This document shows positions 1 to 7,415 of a stretch of 36,578 bases of DNA, in pieces. The DNA lies in NCBI GenBank assembly GCA_021647705.1, contig JAKIUF010000044.1:1-36578 (forward strand), given 5' to 3'. Position 1 is the first letter of the stretch, and every line of letters begins with the position of its first letter. Source of the stretch: Gammaproteobacteria bacterium. Lineage in GTDB: Bacteria > Pseudomonadota > Gammaproteobacteria > SZUA-152. Position numbers and translations under genes: made by a program. The notes under the pieces are model-generated. The model saw only the letters and a list, made by a program, of their open reading frames with translations. It did not search any database and had not been told where the DNA came from.

Positions 1-14
1 CCCCTTTCCCATTT

Positions 15-44
15 GGTGGAACCGCTGCGCTTGTTCCACCCTAC
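15..44. repeat. REP-like palindrome, GTTCCACC subtype
   Basis: A 30-nt unit starts GGTGGAACCGCTGCG and ends GTTCCACCCTAC. Its arms GGTGGAAC and GTTCCACC pair to form a hairpin. Identical 30-nt copies occur at 14763-14792 (same orientation) and 14905-14934 (inverted). It is a subtype of the GTAGGGTGG palindrome family dispersed through this window. Confidence 0.85.
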
Positions 45-62
45 CCGGCTTATAACTTAAAT

Positions 63-360
63 ATGAATTAAGTGCTAAAAACACCGGGTATTTAATGCAG
101 AGATCGCAGAGACGCAGAGGATACAAAGTTTTTCATGTTTTTCTCTGCGTCCTTTGCGCCTCTGCGACCTCTGTGTTTATAACTCACCACTTGTCAGTAC
201 CACTTCAACATAATCTCCCAATACATCGAAACGATTGCCCAAGTGTTTACACCTCTGGATTCCGGCTAAAAATATGCCGGAATGATGGTGTTGTCAGTGA
301 CGAAAGTGCCAACAGAACGATTTGGCCCTTTAATTCATATTTAATAACATTGGAGCAAAA
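63..360. repeat. Dispersed ~300-bp element, copy A
   Basis: This stretch is a diverged copy of 28287-28612. Both begin with TGAATTAAG(T/C)GCTAAAAA, contain a block close to TTTGCGCCTCTGCG, then TTGTCAG, ACATAA(T/C)(C/G)TCCCAAT and a hairpin with arms ATTCCGGC and GCCGGAAT. In both places the right end stops a few bases after the stop codon of a minus-strand gene (jetB here, hisZ at the other copy). No open frame is shared between the copies, so it looks non-coding. It accounts for all of the jetB downstream region visible here. Confidence 0.75.
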
Positions 361-376
361 GCTCTCTTGATCGAAC

Positions 377-1051
377 CTATTCGGTTTCGGTGACAATGCC
401 TTCACTCTCTTTATTTTCCGACGTTGTTGCCCGGGACAACGCCTGCACAGCATCATCGTTAACAAAACTGACAATCATCGGATGAATCTTCAACCAGGCT
501 TCGCCGCTTACCAGGTCTTCTTCACTGTGAAATTCGATAAGGCGCAAACGGCGCAAATGAATAAACAACTGTTTTCGTTCCGTGAGCTTTTCCGGCAGGC
601 TACGGGCCAGGATATTTTTCATGGCAATGCTCAAGGCTTCCATGGATTCGGTGACGTAACCTTTGTCGTCTACCTGACCTTCGCGTAACGCTTTGTCATA
701 TTGCAAACGCAGCACCAGCACCATGGCTACTTCGGACTGAGACAACCGGTTGCGCAAACTGCCTGCAAAGGCCGAGATCTCCGCTTCTTCCATTCCGGGC
801 GTTTCGCTGCCCGGCGGATAAAGCCGCAGGTATTCAAAGCGCCGGTCGTGAAATACGGTGATATTCATAATATGCAGGTAATCCTGCACCAGATCAGCAA
901 TACGCAGGTAGCGGTCATAAAGCTGTTGTTCGGTCTGGCTTTCGCTCCGGCATAACACGCCATAATTGAGCAGGCGAATAGTGAGTTCACGAAACTCATC
1001 AAGACCCAGGTTTTCCTTTTCGAGTCGTTGGCTCAGTACGTCAGTCAGCAT
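377..1051 (-). CDS. jetB: JetB/MksE-like condensin subunit (DUF4194)
   Basis: A 224-residue acidic protein that reads as DUF4194, the MukE/MksE/JetB-type kite subunit of SMC-like complexes. In Wadjet and MksBEF systems it binds the kleisin (JetA/MksF) and helps the SMC motor (JetC/MksB) act on DNA, for example against plasmids. I chose the ATG at 1051 because AGGAAAAG lies just upstream and because it overlaps the jetA stop by 11 nt, as expected for coupled subunits. An upstream ATG at 1108 would overlap jetA by 68 nt. The gene after it in such operons, the SMC-like ATPase, does not follow within the remaining 376 bases, which are a dispersed repeat. The family call is from memory of the pattern, not a search. 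Confidence 0.7.
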   Translation of the reverse strand: MLTDVLSQRLEKENLGLDEFRELTIRLLNYGVLCRSESQTEQQLYDRYLRIADLVQDYLHIMNITVFHDRRFEYLRLYPPGSETPGMEEAEISAFAGSLRNRLSQSEVAMVLVLRLQYDKALREGQVDDKGYVTESMEALSIAMKNILARSLPEKLTERKQLFIHLRRLRLIEFHSEEDLVSGEAWLKIHPMIVSFVNDDAVQALSRATTSENKESEGIVTETE

Positions 1052-2507
1052 GATTCTTTTCCTGGAAATGTTCCTGAGTGTGTTCCACCAGCTCGATGAT
1101 GAAATCATCGGTCATTTCATAATAATCCGTTTGCACTTGCTGGCCGGTAGGCTCTACACGAAAATAAAATTCGCTGGAGCGACGCCCCGCAGCACCTGCT
1201 TCAATGGCATGGGCAGCCATCAACAGGTCACGGGCATTTTGCACCGGTAACTGCTTGCTGTGAATACGATGGCCGTTTTTAAGTGCGGCAACAATAAACT
1301 GCCCTACCTGCTGGTTGTTAACCACAAAAGCCTTTTGCAGTGACTGCTGGATAAACAGCTCGCGACGCGAAGCTTTGTCCATGGGTGTCTGCACCTCGAC
1401 AGAACTGTTAACCAGCCGCCGCTGCCGCCCGGCATGCAGTCGCAATGCGCCGGGGTCAGTCACACCGAGGTCAAGTGTAGCCATGGCATCGGCCACAGCA
1501 TCCAGCGCCTGTGGTTGTTTTTCCTTCGGCAACGCGCCCAGTTGCTGACAGAGATTGAGCAGATCACCCTGTTCACCACCCAGAGTGTAACTGAGCTGGC
1601 GAATGATGATATCAGCACGGCGGGTGAAGCTGTGCAGGGCATTGCGCAGCGCGGGCAGCATGATGTCACTGGCACTGTGAATGCGTGACTCGATACTGTC
1701 GAGAATGAAATAATAAAGTGAAGCCTGTTTGTCCTGTAATAATTCCGGTGCTAGCTTGCGTAATTCAATCTCGGCACCGGTCTTGAATTTTTTCTGTTTG
1801 CGTTTGGCCTTACGCAACAGTGACTCAATTTCATCACGGTATTTTTCTACGCTGTCTGCCGAGAGGCGCACGGAAAGATCCGGCATGAAACGCTTTTCCA
1901 TAAAATCGAAAAATTCGTCACTGGCCTGCTGGACGACCTGTTGAGCCTCTACTTCCCGTACCAGCATGCGTTTACGCTCATCCAGCTCAGCAATCACATC
2001 GCTGAAGTCGCTGATAATGCGTTCCGAGTATTCGTAGGCATCGAGCAGGTCATACACTTCGCCACGCTCAAGAAAGGAGTGCAGGGCATTGCGAGTGTTA
2101 CGGGTATTGCGATGCCGGGTACGAAAACCGCCACCCGCTGTTTCCACCATGGGCTGAGTAAACAAGCGACCAATACGACTGAAGGCATAACTGCTTTGCA
2201 GAGTAGCCTCATCGGCATGGCGCTCGATCCAGCCATGCTCCAGCAGCAGATTGAGAACCCAGTTGGCCTGCTCCCGCTCGCTGCGCACTGGTGCGGAAAA
2301 ATCCTCCTCTTCCTCGTCCAGCACGGGGGTACGGGTAATGGCCTCGGTGAAGGATTCCAGCACCTGATCCCGGGTAAAGGCACGCTTGTAATCCGCCAGT
2401 GAACCATAAAGGGAGGCATGCAGAATACGCAGGCATTCCACCACCTGTTCCCGGTATTTACCGAAAAAGGGGCGGAAAAAATGGGTGCGATTATCTGTGA
2501 AAAACAT
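1041..2507 (-). CDS. jetA: JetA/MksF-like kleisin subunit (DUF5716 type)
   Basis: A 488-residue protein whose N-terminus (MFFTDNRTHFFRPF) and pairing with a DUF4194 gene fit the JetA family, a MukF/MksF-like kleisin of Wadjet or Mks condensins. Residues 1-130 look like a winged-helix region, including LLEHGWIERH. The middle (about 150-330) is long, charged and helical with a coiled-coil character, and the C-terminal part ends in a short acidic, hydrophobic stretch that would bind JetB or the SMC head. It lies upstream of and overlaps jetB, which is the usual order. The ATG at 2507 has no strong ribosome binding site. Its role in plasmid or phage defence is inferred from the family. Confidence 0.7.
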   Translation of the reverse strand: MFFTDNRTHFFRPFFGKYREQVVECLRILHASLYGSLADYKRAFTRDQVLESFTEAITRTPVLDEEEEDFSAPVRSEREQANWVLNLLLEHGWIERHADEATLQSSYAFSRIGRLFTQPMVETAGGGFRTRHRNTRNTRNALHSFLERGEVYDLLDAYEYSERIISDFSDVIAELDERKRMLVREVEAQQVVQQASDEFFDFMEKRFMPDLSVRLSADSVEKYRDEIESLLRKAKRKQKKFKTGAEIELRKLAPELLQDKQASLYYFILDSIESRIHSASDIMLPALRNALHSFTRRADIIIRQLSYTLGGEQGDLLNLCQQLGALPKEKQPQALDAVADAMATLDLGVTDPGALRLHAGRQRRLVNSSVEVQTPMDKASRRELFIQQSLQKAFVVNNQQVGQFIVAALKNGHRIHSKQLPVQNARDLLMAAHAIEAGAAGRRSSEFYFRVEPTGQQVQTDYYEMTDDFIIELVEHTQEHFQEKNHAD

Positions 2508-2586
2508 GGAGATGATTAGGGTCTAATAGCCGAGGGGCCATACTATACCGAAAACGACCCGGGTTTGGGTGAATAGTGCTTACCTC

Positions 2587-2742
2587 AATGCCATTAAGTT
2601 AACAAATTCGTAGGTTGGTGGTGAGCTTGCGAACCCCAACATTAGCGGCCCTGTTGGGGCTCGCAGCCGTAGGGTGGGCACGTAGTTTGTACCCACGCGG
2701 TGACTCTGCATTCGCGTGGGCAAAAAAACATGCCCACCCTAC
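2587..2742. repeat. Composite of two palindromic repeats
   Basis: The left part (2587-2668) begins AATGCCATTAAGTTAACA and then GTAGGTTGG with arms CCCCAAC and GTTGGGG. It matches 25001-25102, except that the last arm present there is missing here. The right part (2669-2742) is a full GTAGGGTGGGCAC...TGCCCACCCTAC palindrome of the family dispersed in the window. One repeat therefore appears to have inserted into, or replaced, the end of the other. The block lies between jetA (transcribed away from it) and the phoA-like gene (ending at it), and I see no gene in 2508-2828. Confidence 0.8.
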
Positions 2743-2828
2743 CTTTTTGTATACGTTATTGTGTTCCATTTCTTAAAGACATTGTCATTTACCCTGCCAG
2801 CCTGTTTTAACCGTTTTTCTTTTGAAAA

Positions 2829-4424
2829 TCAGTGGGGCTGCGGGATTGTCAAGCCCAGTGCTTTTTTCATCATTATCGCGATTTCTGTACTGTGATGAAT
2901 ACCATTAAATTGCCGGGTGATTGCTTCCGGCCCAAGTGCCACCACCGGAACGGGTGTGTCCGTATGCGTGCCTGTGCCCCACACTACGTTTTGGTGCCTC
3001 GACAAAATTATCCCGAGCCTGTTTTGTCGATGATTATTAAAATAAACATAAAATTCCTTAAAATCGTTCACATAAAACCCATCATCCACAGGCTGTAATA
3101 TTTCTTCTGCTTCCTCCAGGGATATTTTGAATTCAGAACTTCCATTAACAATATTCATCAAACTTTCTGCCGTTTCCTGTTCTTCAGGCAAAGCAGTAAA
3201 TTCAGATATCATGTCTGTGTAGGATTTTTTCTGCCGGTAAAGCATATCGATTATTTTTGGCGCACCAAAATTGTACTTTGGCTTAAACTTGATATCCTTA
3301 AAAGCAGAACCTTCCAGTTCTTTTGCCTTTGGAACATCAAAGTTTGAATAACTAAAACCGAATGATCCGGTTTCATGATCTGCTGTTAACACAACCAGAG
3401 TATCGCCCTTTTTCTCAGCCCATTCCATGACATACCCAATCGTTTTATCAAATTGCAACATCTGATGAAGCATTGTACCCGCATCACTGGTATGACCTGC
3501 CCAATCGATTTGGCCCGATTCAACCATCAAAAAGAATCCTTTTTTATTTCTGGACAAATGATCAAGTGCCTTGATGGTCATTTCTTTCAACGTAGGATGC
3601 TTTCTGGATTTTTGATTCTCCGTTTGATATTCACGAATACCATTAGGCATTTTTTTAGTATCAAAAAGGCCCAATAGCTTCTTGTTTTTGGGTGCTGCCA
3701 ACATTGACTTCCGATCAAACACAAGATGATAACCTTTAGCTTCAGCTTCGTTTAACAAGTTACGATCATCCGTTCTTTTGGAATTCAGCGTAATGTGTTC
3801 AGGAATTTGTTGACGAAGGTGAGCATACACTTTGCTTTCCCTATCTTCGACACCCTGCGGAAGAAACGACCGCAGACCGGCAGACAACATCACATCAACA
3901 TGATTATTTATCAAATCGGAAGCAATGTTATTTTCCATTGACCGATGAGGCTGGTGAGCGGCAAATGCAGCAGGCGTTGCGTGGGTGATACGGGTATCAG
4001 ACACCAGCCCTGTCGATTTCCCTGCATCACGCGCACGCTCCAGGATAGTCTTTTGTGGATTACCTTTATAATCCAGACCAATCATTTCTGATCCCGAATA
4101 ATGCCCCGTCGCCAGTTGCGTAGCTGATGCCGCAGAATCAACGACGAGCGCATTATGGGGATGGGTCATCATTAACCCAAGCTCGCCCCGGGACATGAAC
4201 TTTTCCAGGTTCAGCTCCCGAGTATGCGCATTGGGTGCCAGCCGGGCATATGACAGGGCTAATGCATATTGTTGAGGCCCCATGCCATCACCGATCAGGA
4301 GAATGACACTTTTGACGGTGGGATTCGCAAATACCTGTTGTGGTATAAATAAAAAAAGAAGTGAACTGAAAATGACCGAATAAATTTTTCGATAACTCGA
4401 TGGCTTGGCGCGCCTGTAATTCAT
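2829..4424 (-). CDS. Alkaline phosphatase, PhoA family, exported
   Basis: This metal-dependent phosphomonoesterase would release inorganic phosphate from organic phosphate outside the cytoplasm. The protein has 531 residues. It starts with a signal peptide (basic start, hydrophobic SVIFSSLLFLFIP, cleavage near VFA-NP). Family motifs are in order: LLIGDGMG (first metal Asp), VDSAASAT (the Ser nucleophile corresponding to Ser102 of E. coli PhoA), GQIDWAGH (metal Asp/His), TADHETGSF (Asp-His) and GTGTHTDTPVPV (metal His). I chose the ATG at 4424, preceded by AGGA and followed directly by the signal peptide. The frame is open upstream to 4568, but that part is a toxin-gene remnant and not phosphatase. 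No Pho box was recognised. Confidence 0.9.
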   Translation of the reverse strand: MNYRRAKPSSYRKIYSVIFSSLLFLFIPQQVFANPTVKSVILLIGDGMGPQQYALALSYARLAPNAHTRELNLEKFMSRGELGLMMTHPHNALVVDSAASATQLATGHYSGSEMIGLDYKGNPQKTILERARDAGKSTGLVSDTRITHATPAAFAAHQPHRSMENNIASDLINNHVDVMLSAGLRSFLPQGVEDRESKVYAHLRQQIPEHITLNSKRTDDRNLLNEAEAKGYHLVFDRKSMLAAPKNKKLLGLFDTKKMPNGIREYQTENQKSRKHPTLKEMTIKALDHLSRNKKGFFLMVESGQIDWAGHTSDAGTMLHQMLQFDKTIGYVMEWAEKKGDTLVVLTADHETGSFGFSYSNFDVPKAKELEGSAFKDIKFKPKYNFGAPKIIDMLYRQKKSYTDMISEFTALPEEQETAESLMNIVNGSSEFKISLEEAEEILQPVDDGFYVNDFKEFYVYFNNHRQNRLGIILSRHQNVVWGTGTHTDTPVPVVALGPEAITRQFNGIHHSTEIAIMMKKALGLTIPQPH

Positions 4425-4464
4425 GTGTTGTTCCTGAAAAATAAACGTGGAGGAATGCAAAACC

Positions 4465-4568
4465 GATAGAGGAAAACAAAAGGTGCCTATCTTCATCTTT
4501 TTCGATAATCTTGTCCGTCTTTTCATTCCCTTTTTGAACCCATATAAAATATCGGCATCAAAGACCAT
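4465..4568 (-). pseudogene. VapC-like PIN toxin remnant, frameshifted and truncated
   Basis: The reading frame opening at 4568 encodes MVFDADILYGFK, which matches the N-terminus of PIN-domain VapC ribonuclease toxins, including the first catalytic Asp (usually DTDILIW or DADILIW). After an AAAAA run the natural continuation GNEKTDKIIEKDEDRH lies in another frame, consistent with loss of one base. The similarity then fades around FSSI, before the remaining acidic catalytic residues. The start overlaps the antitoxin stop by 11 nt, as in intact vapBC operons. What is left is about 35 codons directly upstream of the phosphatase gene, so no active toxin is expected. Confidence 0.65.
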
Positions 4569-4794
4569 GATGAGGCTTTCTCAAGCTTTCCAGCTCTTCA
4601 AGTACTGTTGTTCCTGAATCACCTCGCACTCCAAAAAAAGGATGCTCTTTGACTTTCAATTCCGTTTTTCCTCTAGCAGGTTTTATTATGCCTTTTACTT
4701 TACCGTGATAAAGAACTGTAACACTCTCACTTCTATCAAGAGCTTTCAGAATATCATTTGTCTTATACCCCAAATCTACTATAGGTACCTTCAT
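4558..4794 (-). CDS. VapB/Phd-type antitoxin
   Basis: A 78-residue protein of the antitoxin type that pairs with PIN toxins. The N-terminal half (VPIVDLGYKTNDILKAL, then VTVLYHGKVKGIIKP) has the Phd/YefM-like DNA-binding pattern. The C-terminal EHPFFG and the following acidic, Leu/Arg-rich tail are the part that would bind the toxin. The ATG at 4794 has a good GAGGT ribosome binding site; an ATG at 4827 has none. Its partner toxin gene is only a remnant, so this is an orphan antitoxin that might still repress its own promoter. The region upstream (4795-5011) has no gene that I can support. Confidence 0.7.
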   Translation of the reverse strand: MKVPIVDLGYKTNDILKALDRSESVTVLYHGKVKGIIKPARGKTELKVKEHPFFGVRGDSGTTVLEELESLRKPHHGL

Positions 4795-5011
4795 AGCTAC
4801 CTCAGAAGCAACATGCAATATGACCACTTAATTCTATACACCTTAGATTACACATCAAGGAATATATTCCCTCCAGAGGATTCAAAAGGTTACAACTATA
4901 AAAAAATTTCGTAAACACACAAATCATCAGCATCAAGTTCGCTTGTTATACTGCACTGCAAGACCTAACCTCGATGTTTTATAAGGCGGTCAAATTGACT
5001 ACACTGTAGAA

Positions 5012-5311
5012 TTACTCTAGCTCCAAATCATCGTCGAGAAGATAATCAAATCCACTATCTTCAATGAAATTTTGTATCATCATTGATGCTTTTTCGGCCT
5101 CATATGTATTAGCTGGATGACCTAAAACAATCTTCTTCTCTTTCATATCAAGCGCACTTTGGTCACACATAGCATCAACAAAACTCAAAAGATCTTTAGC
5201 TTCCTGCTCCGACGATATTTTTTCTTTCGATAGGCTTTGACCTACTTTTGATTTTAACTCTTTAGCATAGTGGAGAATATATTTTTTTATATAATCATCA
5301 ATTTTATTCAC
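5012..5311 (-). CDS. Small acidic hypothetical protein, possible immunity or antitoxin partner
   Basis: A 99-residue protein I do not recognise. The first half is basic and helical (IKKYILHYAKELKSKVGQ), the middle is helical, and the end is strongly acidic (LLDDDLELE). It starts with GTG at 5311, and this GTG overlaps the stop of the upstream gene in a GTGA arrangement, so the two are translationally coupled. A small acidic gene placed directly after a toxin-like gene suggests an immunity or antitoxin role, but that rests on context only. AT-rich base use differs from the B12 genes and suggests transfer. Confidence 0.5.
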   Translation of the reverse strand: MNKIDDYIKKYILHYAKELKSKVGQSLSKEKISSEQEAKDLLSFVDAMCDQSALDMKEKKIVLGHPANTYEAEKASMMIQNFIEDSGFDYLLDDDLELE

Positions 5312-5729
5312 AATTCAACCTTCACAGCTCCTATTGACTCTAGAACCTTTTCAACTTTTTTAAGTTTTTTAATTAAATCAGCAGTTGACATATTCTGAGT
5401 AACAACCAGCGAAGCATGGCCAGGCCTGTCTCTTATAAATTTAAGCCCTTCGGGAAGGGGGCATGCTCATCTATCGCATAAATATCAATATCTGTATGAA
5501 ATCTAGCCTTGGATTTAATTATTGATTTGAGCTTCCTCATGTTTGTAGCAAATAAAAATCCTTTTGTTAAATCCTTATTTACTTGTGCTCTATCTTGACT
5601 GAGATTAAAGTCAACTGGCGTAATAGAATCTTCGGTAAGAGTGCTGTGACTACCTGGATCAGCAATTCTCACAAATTCCTTGAGTTCGATTATTATATGC
5701 CTAAGGTCTTCCATCGTTATTAGTTCCAT
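5308..5729 (-). pseudogene. Toxin-like hypothetical gene with a single-base frameshift
   Basis: The first frame (5729 to 5433) encodes 98 residues ending DEHAPFPKGLNL. Reading with one extra C in the CCCCC run at about 5456-5461 continues smoothly as DEHAPLPEGLKFIRDRPGHA and then SLVVTQNMSTADLIKKL, ending at 5308 with a stop that overlaps the next start. The restored protein would have about 140 residues. The LPEGL...RDRPGHASL...MS pattern reminds me of the C-terminal part of Tse2-type ADP-ribosyltransferase-like toxins, a weak resemblance by eye. The ATG at 5729 is preceded by GGAAAG. The shift may be a true mutation or a homopolymer sequencing error. Confidence 0.5.
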
Positions 5730-6030
5730 ATTCTTTCCATTTTATGAATTAATTCTAACTTATTAGTATCAAGCCTGTTTTGCTTTGCTACCCACAGCAT
5801 TGAGCGAAAAACCAGGAAAATTTTTCCGATAATCATACAAAGCCTGTCAATTTGACCTGATATCTTGATATTGATGGACTATCAAGGCAGATATACTCTG
5901 TTATTTTCGTCCAAACCCTATCCCTCGGGTATCACCATGTCAACTCAACATTTCGAAAACCACAAGTTTCAATACAACGATAAAAACAGCTATATCGCAA
6001 CCACTTTTCATGACACCACAAGTTTATTGC
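5730..6030. other. Intergenic, no gene supported
   Basis: This 300-bp AT-rich space separates the toxin-like pair from the 3' end of cobS. A plus-strand frame at 5865-6074 exists, but it lacks a ribosome binding site, runs into cobS and has no recognisable family. I see no terminator hairpin with a T run after cobS. Confidence 0.5.
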
Positions 6031-6792
6031 TCATAAAAACAACACCGCACAAACCAATACACCTGTTTCGGTGATTTCAATCAACGCACCTACAATATCA
6101 CCGGTCACACCGCCAATGCGTTGAATCATCAAACGTCGTGCCAATACAAACACGATCACCTCTGCAAGCAATAACCACAAGCCAATACCACCTGCTAATA
6201 ACAATACGCTGGCAGCAACAACAGCAATGACAAAAATCAGGCCACGGCGTGGCAAACCGGCAACAAGTGCAGAACCCAGGCCATTCTGGCGAACATAGGG
6301 TGTGGTGAGAAATAACAGTGACGGTATGGTTCTGCCCAACACTGGAGCAATCAATATCATCAGCATCGGCAAACTGAACAATGAGGTCGATACCGATGCT
6401 TCAAGCAGGGCATGCAGGGCTGCGAATTTCAGCAGCAACAGCAACACAATGCTGACCACACCGGCAGGGCCGCAAGACGGATCTTTCATAATGGCCAGAG
6501 TTTTGTCACAATCACCCAGCCCACCGGCCCAGGCATCAGCGCTGTCAGCAAGACCATCCAAATGCAGGCCACCGCTGATGAGCGCCCAGGCTGTCAACAC
6601 AATGGCAGCGCTCAGCATCGTCGGCGTATCCTGTAACATCCAGGTAAGCAGGACGAGTACTGCTCCGATCAACAAACCAATTAATGGATAATACAACTGT
6701 GACGAAGCCATTTGCTTTTCATTCGGGGTGTCTTTCAAGCGCACGGGAATACGTGTAAGAAATTGTAATGCGATAAGAAATGGTCGCATCAT
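6031..6792 (-). CDS. cobS: Adenosylcobinamide-GDP ribazoletransferase (cobalamin synthase)
   Basis: CobS joins adenosylcobinamide-GDP to alpha-ribazole (or its phosphate) to make adenosylcobalamin, at the inner membrane. The 253-residue protein starts LIALQFLTRIPV, typical of the family, carries the conserved DGLADSADAWAGG motif near residue 80 with KDPSCGPAG following, and has several hydrophobic spans (for example AVLVLLTWML and the C-terminal half). It is the last gene of the B12 cluster. Its ATG overlaps the cobC stop as ATGA. The substrate-activating enzyme CobU/CobP, normally encoded nearby, is not in this window. Confidence 0.93.
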   Translation of the reverse strand: MMRPFLIALQFLTRIPVRLKDTPNEKQMASSQLYYPLIGLLIGAVLVLLTWMLQDTPTMLSAAIVLTAWALISGGLHLDGLADSADAWAGGLGDCDKTLAIMKDPSCGPAGVVSIVLLLLLKFAALHALLEASVSTSLFSLPMLMILIAPVLGRTIPSLLFLTTPYVRQNGLGSALVAGLPRRGLIFVIAVVAASVLLLAGGIGLWLLLAEVIVFVLARRLMIQRIGGVTGDIVGALIEITETGVLVCAVLFL

Positions 6793-7415
6793 TCCGGAAT
6801 CCGTAATTGTTTTAACGCTGCATGTTTCACTTCAATTTCCAGCAACTGTTTAATGGGGCGTTGCTGAACATGACAAAGCAATACACGCATCACTCCACCA
6901 TGGGTAACCAGCAAGATGCGTTCACCTTGGTAATCCCGCAGGAGATCAGTCCAGGCCGATAATACACGTTGTGCAAATTCCAATAATGGCTCTGCTTCGG
7001 GGGGTGTATTCTGTACCGGGTCATTCCAGAATTGTGTCAGGGCATCTTCATCAATACTCATCAATTCGGCGGCGGTGCGCCCTTCCCAACGACCAAAGTG
7101 CATTTCTTTAAAACGTGAATCAAGACTTACCGGTAGCGAGTGCTTTTGCCCCAGTTTGTGTGCGAAGTCTGCGCAACGTTGCAGTGGAGAACTGATAATG
7201 CGATGCCATGTTTGCGAGTGGTTTTTCATTTCCTGCGCTATCGCCGCATCCATTTGCGACCAGCCGTTTTCCGTCAGGGCATCATCAATGCTGCCACGAA
7301 AGCGCGATCCACCGACGGTTTCGCCATGGCGCAACAGGTCGATAATGGTCTGTGTATTGTCGGGAGATTTACAAATTTCCGGAAACCTCTGCTTCAGCAA
7401 ATGTCGCCATACCAT
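6789..7415 (-). CDS. cobC: Alpha-ribazole phosphatase, histidine phosphatase family
   Basis: CobC removes the phosphate from alpha-ribazole-5'-phosphate or from the final nucleotide loop product in lower-ligand assembly. The phosphohistidine motif LLRHGET is followed by FRGSIDDALTENGW, the second part of the pattern, and later by VTHGGVMRVLL with the second active-site His. At 208 residues from the ATG at 7415 the length fits the family. That start overlaps cobT by 47 nt and has no clear ribosome binding site; a TTG at 7400 is an alternative, and the exact start is uncertain. The 3' end overlaps cobS by 4 nt, so translation is probably coupled. Confidence 0.85.
   Translation of the reverse strand: MVWRHLLKQRFPEICKSPDNTQTIIDLLRHGETVGGSRFRGSIDDALTENGWSQMDAAIAQEMKNHSQTWHRIISSPLQRCADFAHKLGQKHSLPVSLDSRFKEMHFGRWEGRTAAELMSIDEDALTQFWNDPVQNTPPEAEPLLEFAQRVLSAWTDLLRDYQGERILLVTHGGVMRVLLCHVQQRPIKQLLEIEVKHAALKQLRIPE

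Noticed and set aside
95-370. 91-codon plus-strand ORF at the left border
   Set aside because: It lies inside a dispersed repeat, and the frame is not kept in the other copy.
1941-2402. 153-codon plus-strand ORF inside jetA
   Set aside because: It is antisense to a well-supported gene and its translation has no family features.
2587-2742. CRISPR-like array from closely spaced repeats
   Set aside because: The units are palindromic REP-type sequences of different families with no regular spacer length; there are no cas genes.
4425-4568. A longer N-terminus for the alkaline phosphatase
   Set aside because: The added part matches a VapC start and lies before a clear ribosome binding site, ATG and signal peptide at 4424.
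5865-6074. Plus-strand ORF of 69 codons after the toxin-like gene
   Set aside because: No ribosome binding site, no recognisable family, and it overlaps the 3' end of cobS on the other strand.
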